A DNA stretch of 64,000 nucleotides from Shewanella glacialipiscicola. GTDB lineage: Bacteria; Pseudomonadota; Gammaproteobacteria; Enterobacterales; Shewanellaceae. Within the stretch, counting starts at the first letter, position 1. Every line of letters begins with the position of its first letter. The position numbers were made by a program, and so were the translations under genes. The stretch is from contig NZ_JAKILU010000012.1 of NCBI RefSeq assembly GCF_023283485.1, forward strand, positions 1 through 64,000, in the 5' to 3' direction. This document shows positions 58,236 through 64,000 of this stretch, in pieces. The notes below the pieces were generated by a model. The model ran no database searches, had not been told where the DNA came from, and saw only the letters and a program-made list of their open reading frames with translations.

Positions 58236-58696
58236 GATTTTCTCCTGTGGGGTGGTACATCTTGGCTAAGTTTTTTTGGAGCGGTGTTAATCCGTCCTAA
58301 GTGCTCACCGCAAACCAGTTGAACTCACTGTTTTAATTGAAAAATAACACTAGCTACAATGACAAGCCTCAGTTTTTGATAAAACGGACTCTCTGCTTTG
58401 ATTCGCTGTAATAGATATCAAACGTCGACTTTGAAGGGGTATTTATGCGAGATATAAATAACCATTAATATAAACAATAACGTTCATAGCCCTATTTCGC
58501 TACACACTTATTTACTGAGTTAGTTATCCTGCGATGGTTATTTCGCAAGGTAGCGGCGATCAATATGCACCACCTGTAGACAATTCATATCTTTTTTAAT
58601 GAGTTATGTGAAGGCTATCCATATAATTGACATACCTCTTTCTACCTAGATTAACGTTTGATTTAGCTGACAGTGCTAGGGTTAAACTGCCGCCCC
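58236..58696. other. 461-bp intergenic region upstream of catalase
   Basis: This is the leader of the catalase gene and the space after the radical SAM gene. I see AT-rich sequence with scattered ATAG/CTAT-like tetramers but not the four regularly spaced ones of an OxyR site. No small gene or terminator is evident. Confidence 0.4.
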
Positions 58697-59584
58697 TTAA
58701 AGCCCACGCTGCCATTCTTGTCTTAAGGGAATGCTGCGCGGCGCATTGATGGCGAGTGCAACCTGTGCCAGCAATTTCGCCTTGTCCTTACCAAGCACGC
58801 CTTTGAGCACTAAATAATTGGAGGCATGGTCTGATCTAAAAATCGTCTGTTCTAATTCCAAATGATTCAATAGGGTATGCATTTCTTGGAACAAGCCATG
58901 TTGATCCGGCAACTGAAATTGACCGCCAAATACTGCGTCCATTCGCTCTGTGCCTAAGGGTAAAGTGACCACTAAGGTAGAGAGATAATCTGGCTGAGCG
59001 GCATTCATTAACTTAGCTGAATTAACCGCATGTTGATGGGATAACTCAACGCCGCCTAAGCCATTGAGGATCATTACCGATGACTTCATCCCCGCGGCGC
59101 GGATTTTAAGTAGCGCCGCGAGTGATGACTCAAAAGTCTCACCCTTTTGGATTTTATCTAGCACTAGATCATCGCCACTTTCACAACCAATATAGAGTAA
59201 AGACAGCCCAAGTTCGCGTAGGCGTGCAAGTTGCTCTGGGGTTTTATTATTCAGATTACGCGGCAAACAATAACTGCTAATACGCGTAACCTGCGGCAAG
59301 TGAGTGTTGATCAACTCACAAATGGCTTCAAGCCGAGCAAAGGGCAAGCTCATGGCATCGCCGTCGGCCAAAAATATCCGCGAAACCGCCACGCCAGCAC
59401 GCGCCACGGCCAGAATATCCTGCTCAACCTTATCGAGCTTTTGTGCCCGAAAGGCTTTTTGCGGCTGGGTATACATGTCGCAAAAGCTGCACTGATTCCA
59501 ACTGCAACCATTAGTCACTTGCAGTATCAATGACTTCCATTCTGATGGCGGTCTAAATACTGGCTCGATATAGTTAATCAACAC
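58697..59584 (-). CDS. Radical SAM protein
   Basis: The start is GTG 59584 (MLINYIEPVFRPP) with AGGAG 6 nt upstream. The 295-residue protein has the iron-sulfur motif NGCSWNQCSFCDMYTQ (Cys near 27, 32 and 35), spaced CX4CX2C instead of the classic CX3CX2C. The rest is a TIM-barrel-type radical SAM core (DGDAMSLPFARLEAIC, SLLYIGCESGDD, SVMILNGLGG). This group is widespread but lacks an assigned reaction. It starts 28 nt after the ABM gene, so the two may be co-transcribed. Confidence 0.87.
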   Translation of the reverse strand: MLINYIEPVFRPPSEWKSLILQVTNGCSWNQCSFCDMYTQPQKAFRAQKLDKVEQDILAVARAGVAVSRIFLADGDAMSLPFARLEAICELINTHLPQVTRISSYCLPRNLNNKTPEQLARLRELGLSLLYIGCESGDDLVLDKIQKGETFESSLAALLKIRAAGMKSSVMILNGLGGVELSHQHAVNSAKLMNAAQPDYLSTLVVTLPLGTERMDAVFGGQFQLPDQHGLFQEMHTLLNHLELEQTIFRSDHASNYLVLKGVLGKDKAKLLAQVALAINAPRSIPLRQEWQRGL

Positions 59585-59612
59585 TGCAAGCTCCTAATAA
59601 TTTATCTCACGA

Positions 59613-59939
59613 TTAGACAATAATTTGGTGATAGGTTTCCACATGGAACGACTCAACCAATTCGGGCATCACTTGGTGGAAATAATGTTGAATGGCGTCT
59701 TTAGCGCAGTGCTCATCAAAAGCAGCAATATCGACAAACTTCTCTACAAACGTCACCCGACGTGGTTCATCACGGCTCACATTAAGCTCGTATCGAATAC
59801 AACCCGCTTCGCGGCGCGTATCTGGAATAAGGCTCGCAAGCGCCGCGATCAGCGCTTCGGTTTTACCCTCTTTAGCCAAAAAACTCGCCACACAGGCAAT
59901 TTGCTGTTGATTGATTTTATAATCCGTTGAAGTCGACAT
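59613..59939 (-). CDS. ABM-domain monooxygenase-like protein
   Basis: This 108-residue antibiotic-biosynthesis-monooxygenase (ABM) fold protein is like the quinol monooxygenase YgiN and LsrG group. Characteristic parts are IACVASFLAKEGKTEALIAAL, REAGCIRYELNVSRDEP and FVEKFVDIAAFDEHCA. Start ATG 59939 with a GGAACC context. It lies just upstream of the radical SAM gene; no substrate is inferable. Many such proteins have housekeeping roles in quinone or aldehyde chemistry. Confidence 0.85.
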   Translation of the reverse strand: MSTSTDYKINQQQIACVASFLAKEGKTEALIAALASLIPDTRREAGCIRYELNVSRDEPRRVTFVEKFVDIAAFDEHCAKDAIQHYFHQVMPELVESFHVETYHQIIV

Positions 59940-59997
59940 CTCGGTTCCTTATTGGGCTTAGCGTTGAATGCTTATGTGCCTAGCTTTTGTTGATCGC

Positions 59998-60453
59998 TTA
60001 TGCTGATTGATAGCGCATATCTAAATGGGGAATACCATCTTCTAAATACATTTGCGAGCAGGCTTTAAACCCCAGCGTTTGATAAAAGGCTTTCAGGTAA
60101 TCTTGGGCACCAATTTGAATGCCAGCATCGGGCCAAGTCGTTAGCACAGCTTCGATGGCGTGTTGCATTAAAAGCATTGCCAGCCCTTTACCTCGCGCTG
60201 ATGGCGATACCACCACGCGGCCAATACTCGCCTCAGGATAGCTTAGCCCCGGCGGTAAAATGCGCGCGTAACTAAGGAGTTCACCCGCTGGCGACAAGCC
60301 AATTAAATGTTGGGTTTGTGGGTGCCTATCCTTATCATCAAGCTCAGGATACGCGCAGGCCTGCTCCACCACAAACACATCGACTCTGAGTTTTAATATG
60401 TCGTATAGCGTATTGGCATTTAATTGATTAAATGTAAGATTTTGCCACTGCAA
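59998..60453 (-). CDS. elaA: GNAT acetyltransferase ElaA
   Basis: This acetyl-CoA-dependent N-acetyltransferase has 151 residues. The ElaA signature is LYDILKLRVDVFVVEQ-CAYPELDDKD, and the acetyl-CoA-binding part is IGRVVVSPSARGKGLAMLLM. YLKAFYQTLGFKACS is the usual GNAT C-terminal segment. The cellular substrate is unknown. It lies 58 nt upstream of the ABM gene on the same strand. Confidence 0.9.
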   Translation of the reverse strand: MQWQNLTFNQLNANTLYDILKLRVDVFVVEQACAYPELDDKDRHPQTQHLIGLSPAGELLSYARILPPGLSYPEASIGRVVVSPSARGKGLAMLLMQHAIEAVLTTWPDAGIQIGAQDYLKAFYQTLGFKACSQMYLEDGIPHLDMRYQSA

Positions 60454-60514
60454 GCGTTCACCTTCTGCACATCATCGAAAAAGAGCTTTGAGTCTACCAC
60501 AGCATAAAGACCAT

Positions 60515-60547
60515 AAAAAAGCACCTTAATCGGCTAAGACTAAGGTG
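60515..60547 (-). terminator. Terminator of the efflux operon
   Basis: On the minus strand CACCTTA pairs with TAAGGTG, and C plus TTTTTT follows (rc of 60515-60520). It is 77 nt past the stop of the MFS gene. Confidence 0.75.
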
Positions 60548-60623
60548 TAAAACGTGTTGAATAGATTAAATAAATTTGAGAGGGATTTATGCTATTCAAC
60601 AAGGTCAACTAACAACTTCGTCT

Positions 60624-62252
60624 TTATTCGACCATAGCATCGTGGGATACCGGCACCGTGGGTTTACGAATAAGCAATACGGCAAAAACAGCGATAAGTA
60701 ACAGCGCGCCTATAATGTAGAACACATCGTTATAGGCTTGAATATAGGCTTGCTGGCTCATGGTTTTAGCTAATAAAGCTTTTGCTTGCAAAGCCGCAGT
60801 GTAAGGGTCTGAACCTCCCGCTTGCAACATACTGGCGCTTTGAGCTAAATAATCCTGCGCTTGTGTGCTCACTGCGGGTAAAGATTCTTTAATATGCGCC
60901 AAATGTGCGCGCGACAAGGTATCAGACAGGGTCGCAACTAACGCAATACCAAAGGCGCCGCCTAAGTTACGCATCACGTTTAATACCGTTGATGCCGAGG
61001 CATTTTCATGGGGTTTTAAATGCATGGTCGCGAGCATCCCAATCGGCACTAAGATAAACGGCTGGCCCAGAGCTCGTACTATTTGCGAGGCGATCATCTG
61101 TGGGCCGGCATAATCTGCGGTCATCTGACTATTCATGTAATAGCTAATGGCGAACATTAAAAAACCAAACGCGGCAAGATAACGGCTATCAAAACGCTCC
61201 ATTAATTTGGGCACTAAGGGCAACACTAATAACTGTGGAAATCCCATCCACATAATCACGCCACCGATTTCTAACGGTGTGTAATCGTGAACTTGCGATA
61301 GATACAGCGGAATTAAATAGATAGCGCCAAACAGTGCCATCCCGAGTAAAAAATAGGCCACGGTGGAAAGCAAAAAGTCACGTTTACCGAGTAGACGCAA
61401 ATTGACTAATGGCTCTTTACGCCTTAACTGGATCCACACAAACAACACTATATTAACAGCAGCAATGATCGTTAAATTACGAATAAGCTCCGAGCCAAAC
61501 CAGTCTTTACGGTTACCTTCTTCGAGCACTACTTCAAGGCAACCCATGCCTAATGCCATAGTGACAATGCCCGCTAAATCGACATTTTTCAGTTTATCCC
61601 AAACAATCGATTTTTTCTCTAAACCGTAAGCCAACATCGCCATCACCAACAAACCCGGTGGCACGTTGATATAAAACAGATAATGCCAGCTAAATTGCTC
61701 GGTCAACCAACCGCCTAATGTCGGGCCAATTGAAGGGGCAAAGGTTGCAGTAACACCAAATAACGCCATGCCGACAGCACGCTTATTATCGGGTAAAAAC
61801 TCCAGAATCAGCCTAAAGGCCAGCGGAATAAGCGCGCCACCAAAGAAACCTTGCAGCGCCCGAAAGGCGATCATCGCCTCTAAATTCCACGCTAAAGAGC
61901 ATAAAATTGAAGCAAAAATAAAGGCGGCGGTGGTCCACAGTAAATAACGTCTGACCGACAATCCAGTACTGAGCCAACCCGAGAGCGGGATCGCAATCAT
62001 TTCAGCCACCAGATACGCGGTTGAAATCCAACTGCCTTCTTCGAGGGTTGCGCCTAGGCTGCCTTGAATTTCCTTCAACGATGCATTGGTAATTTGGATA
62101 TCGAGGATCGCCATAAAAGCGCCAATCAAACCACCAAATACAGCAATCCATGAGCGGCGACTACCACGCTCATAACCAGTGGGGATTTTAGATGCACTGA
62201 TGCCCTGCGCCTCCATATCGGCAGACGCAGCTATAGAGCCAGTTGCGCTCAT
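60624..62252 (-). CDS. DHA2-family MFS drug exporter (EmrB-like)
   Basis: This 14-helix major-facilitator proton antiporter has 542 residues. The DHA2/EmrB signatures are FMAILDIQITNASLKEIQGSLGA, EEGSWISTAYLVAEMIAIPLSGWL and the fifth-helix motif C-like GPTLGGWLTEQFSWHYLFYINVPPG. It starts 1 nt after the adaptor stop codon, so it is translationally coupled to the EmrA-like gene. With a TolC-type channel (not in this window) it would form a tripartite pump. Substrates are unknown. Confidence 0.92.
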   Translation of the reverse strand: MSATGSIAASADMEAQGISASKIPTGYERGSRRSWIAVFGGLIGAFMAILDIQITNASLKEIQGSLGATLEEGSWISTAYLVAEMIAIPLSGWLSTGLSVRRYLLWTTAAFIFASILCSLAWNLEAMIAFRALQGFFGGALIPLAFRLILEFLPDNKRAVGMALFGVTATFAPSIGPTLGGWLTEQFSWHYLFYINVPPGLLVMAMLAYGLEKKSIVWDKLKNVDLAGIVTMALGMGCLEVVLEEGNRKDWFGSELIRNLTIIAAVNIVLFVWIQLRRKEPLVNLRLLGKRDFLLSTVAYFLLGMALFGAIYLIPLYLSQVHDYTPLEIGGVIMWMGFPQLLVLPLVPKLMERFDSRYLAAFGFLMFAISYYMNSQMTADYAGPQMIASQIVRALGQPFILVPIGMLATMHLKPHENASASTVLNVMRNLGGAFGIALVATLSDTLSRAHLAHIKESLPAVSTQAQDYLAQSASMLQAGGSDPYTAALQAKALLAKTMSQQAYIQAYNDVFYIIGALLLIAVFAVLLIRKPTVPVSHDAMVE

Positions 62253-62253
62253 A

Positions 62254-63312
62254 CTAACGACCTATATTTGCAGCGATTGCCGATGTAACTGGGCCTGACG
62301 CCGTATCTACTTTCACTACCGCACTTAACCCCGGTAATACGTGCGCCTCTTCCGCAGACAAATCGAGGCGAATACGCACAGGAATGCGTTGCACTATTTT
62401 AGTGAAGTTACCGGTGGCATTTTCTGCTGGCAATAGACTAAATTTGGAGCCGGACGCTGGTGACAGACTGTCGATAACACCGATGAAGGTTTTATCAGGA
62501 AACGCATCAAGACTGACCTGTACCGACTGCCCTGCTTGCATATGTTGGATTTGGGTCTCTTTAAAATTCGCCGTGATCCACACAGCCCCATCCGGAACCA
62601 AACTGTAAAGTGCTTGGCCGGGCTGCACATATTGCCCCACCATAGCGCCACGTTTACCAATCACCCCAGAAAACGGTGCGGTAACACGGGTATCATTTAA
62701 CTGAATCTTAGCCAGTTCTAAGGTGGCGTTAGCCCGTTCAACTACGGAATCCGCCTGATCTAACTGAGCATTAAAAACTGCTAACTCACGTTGTTTTGCC
62801 ACCAGCACGGCTTTAGCTTCATCGAGGCGGGCAGCAGCAGAATCAAATCCTGCTTGCAGTTGGTCAACATCATCTTGGGAGCTGTAATTACTGACTTTAA
62901 GCTTTTGCGAGCGGCTCAATTGTTGCTGCGCCCGTATTTTATCGGACTGGGCTGCCACAACACCGGCACTGGCTTGGGTGATTAAAGCACGTTGTAACTC
63001 CACTTTAGCGGCCAAGGTTTGCAAGTCTGCCTTCGAACTGGCAAGCGATGCTTCGGCTTGATTCAATTTGGCAGTAAATTGGTTATCTTCAAGCTGGGCT
63101 AATAACTCACCCTTTTGCACATGTTGGTTATCGGTTACGCCACTTAACACCACGTAACCAGGCACTTTAACGCTAACATGGGAAATATCCGCATCCACAT
63201 AAGCGTTATCCGTGGTTTCAAGAAAACGTACCAGTGTCCACCAGTAATAACCGCCTCCCGCAACTGCGGCAAATAACAATGGGACGGCGATAATGAGTTT
63301 ACTTTTGGACAT
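62254..63312 (-). CDS. HlyD-family membrane-fusion adaptor (EmrA-like)
   Basis: The 352-residue periplasmic adaptor has a single N-terminal membrane helix (about 5-26) and the beta-strand motif TTDNAYVDADISHVSVKVPGYV. A long alpha-helical hairpin (about 85-200) and a lipoyl/beta-barrel part (VTAPFSGVIGKRGAMVGQYVQPG) follow. It links the MFS pump to an outer-membrane channel. Start ATG 63312 with GGAG upstream. It is the first gene of the efflux operon, divergent from a LysR-type regulator. Confidence 0.92.
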   Translation of the reverse strand: MSKSKLIIAVPLLFAAVAGGGYYWWTLVRFLETTDNAYVDADISHVSVKVPGYVVLSGVTDNQHVQKGELLAQLEDNQFTAKLNQAEASLASSKADLQTLAAKVELQRALITQASAGVVAAQSDKIRAQQQLSRSQKLKVSNYSSQDDVDQLQAGFDSAAARLDEAKAVLVAKQRELAVFNAQLDQADSVVERANATLELAKIQLNDTRVTAPFSGVIGKRGAMVGQYVQPGQALYSLVPDGAVWITANFKETQIQHMQAGQSVQVSLDAFPDKTFIGVIDSLSPASGSKFSLLPAENATGNFTKIVQRIPVRIRLDLSAEEAHVLPGLSAVVKVDTASGPVTSAIAANIGR

Positions 63313-63406
63313 GAATGACTCCTTGATTAGTGATATCTAGTGTACTACTGTCTCAATAAGTTTATTAGTCAGTAAAAAATAACCCCACTGTTTCACAGGT
63401 GTAACA
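63313..63406. promoter_or_regulatory. Divergent promoter region, efflux operon / LysR gene
   Basis: The 94-bp gap must hold both promoters and probably the regulator's site. Palindromic pieces are visible: AGTGTACTACT (about 63337-63347) and CTGTTTCACAG (63388-63398). A T-N11-A-type site, as LysR proteins favour, is possible (TTATTAGTCAGTAA, 63360-63373) but I cannot choose one with confidence. Confidence 0.4.
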
Positions 63407-64000
63407 ATGATGGATCTCAATCGCGTGCAAATTTTCGCTCAAGTAGTCGAGCAAGGCAGTTTTACTGGCGCTGCAAAAGCCCTTGGGATTACTAAAGCCA
63501 CCGTAAGCCGTAAAATTGCTGAACTCGAAGCGGATACCGGAGCACAACTGCTATTTCGTACCACTAGAGCCCTAAAGCTTACCGAGGCGGGATCGAGTTA
63601 TTACAATCGCATCAATAAAATTCTTATCGATTTACAGAGCGCCGAACATCAGCTCAGCGCCCAGCAACAATTGATCAAAGGTAATCTTAAAATTGTTTGC
63701 CCGATTGAATTAGGTCAACTCTTTTTAGGGCCAATTTTCGCCCAGTTTTTAACACTTTATCCTGATATTACTATAGACGCCGAGCTGACTAATCGTAAAG
63801 TCGATGCAATAGAAGAAGGTATCGATTTGTTATTTCAAATTGCCGATTCGAGTGATACCCGCCTGCAAAGCTATGCCTTAGTCAATGCCCATAAATCGCT
63901 CATGGCAAGCCCGGCTTATTTAGCCCAGCATGGCACACCCAAAGTGCCACAGGACTTAACTAAGCATAAAGCCATCCGTTTGCAGTCGGCACATATTGAA
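63407..64000 (+). CDS. LysR-family transcriptional regulator (cut by window end)
   Basis: The first 198 residues are present. The N-terminal winged helix-turn-helix is typical: VQIFAQVVEQGSFTGAAKALGITKATVSRKIAELEADTG, with FRTTRALKLTEAG after it. The effector domain begins at about 90. Start is ATG 63407 or ATG 63410, with AGGTG 4-7 nt upstream. The divergent position suggests that it controls the EmrAB-like operon. The C-terminus lies beyond 64000. Confidence 0.93.
   Translation, partial: MMDLNRVQIFAQVVEQGSFTGAAKALGITKATVSRKIAELEADTGAQLLFRTTRALKLTEAGSSYYNRINKILIDLQSAEHQLSAQQQLIKGNLKIVCPIELGQLFLGPIFAQFLTLYPDITIDAELTNRKVDAIEEGIDLLFQIADSSDTRLQSYALVNAHKSLMASPAYLAQHGTPKVPQDLTKHKAIRLQSAHIE

Noticed and set aside
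58236..58450. OxyR site upstream of catalase
   Set aside because: Expected from biology, but the regularly spaced ATAG/CTAT elements could not be found by eye.
1..64000. Prophage, CRISPR array, toxin-antitoxin pair or defence island
   Set aside because: No spaced repeats, phage structural genes, integrase, cas genes or typical toxin pairs were seen; gene content is mostly core and signalling.

Overview
The window looks like chromosomal DNA of a Shewanella-type marine gammaproteobacterium. I infer this from the gene content and order: orn / rsgA-psd-mscM as in other gammaproteobacteria, tpm, bfd, rapA, rraB, plsC, cmoM, rimK, HU, elaA, several Shewanella-style DUF proteins (DUF3392, DUF3530, DUF3016, DUF4240, DUF2927) and a high density of two-component and c-di-GMP genes. 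No database search was possible, so the genus is an inference. There is no prophage, CRISPR array, rRNA operon or complete insertion sequence. The mobile-type DNA seen is one transposase-less repeat element at 9421-9710.

Region by region. 1-500: tandem tRNA-Gly(GCC) genes in 118-bp units, followed by decayed copies. 500-7400: oligoribonuclease, then divergently rsgA, psd, the mscM-type mechanosensitive channel and a glycerophosphodiesterase. 7.4-11 kb: DUF3392 membrane protein, a 2-hydroxyacid dehydrogenase, bfd with a Fur-like promoter, a repeat-rich gap, tpm and a Cys-rich small protein. 11-21 kb: a Ser/Thr-kinase-like protein with an unrecognised C-terminal half, a large zinc metalloprotease, a hybrid sensor kinase and a PIN-PhoH ATPase. 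21-30 kb: rapA, a DUF3530 protein, a crotonase, a receiver-CheC/CheX plus diguanylate cyclase pair, rraB and plsC. 30-34 kb: a zinc-type uptake locus (permease, binding protein, His/Asp/Glu-rich outer-membrane barrel, DUF2946-like protein) with no ATPase gene, then a 41-residue membrane peptide. 34-44 kb: MaoC-like dehydratase, cmoM, TraB/GumN protein, small periplasmic or membrane proteins, a double-receiver protein, HU, a broken TorF-like porin and rimK. 44-49 kb: a three-gene signalling operon (CHASE-PAS histidine kinase, Rcp1-like receiver, receiver-GGDEF-EAL protein), a PA3496-like small protein and remains of a small membrane-protein gene. 49-64 kb: DUF1704/QEGLA protein, AGCS amino-acid symporter, beta-CASP nuclease, DUF2927 protein, ArsP-like permease with a mini-thioredoxin, catalase, radical SAM protein, ABM monooxygenase, ElaA acetyltransferase and an EmrAB-type efflux operon with a divergent LysR regulator that runs off the window.

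Most of the window is well-conserved housekeeping and signalling. I did not find a clearly new multi-gene defence or biosynthetic system. The best leads are the kinase with an uncharacterised C-terminal half, the zinc locus lacking its ATPase, the sensor-to-c-di-GMP operon, the small peptides, the two decaying genes, the structured repeats near 9.4-9.85 kb and a recurring TAACCTGAAYTCG motif. Several starts were re-chosen from ribosome-binding sites, including non-ATG starts for rsgA, psd, plsC, cmoM, the kinase and the radical SAM gene.
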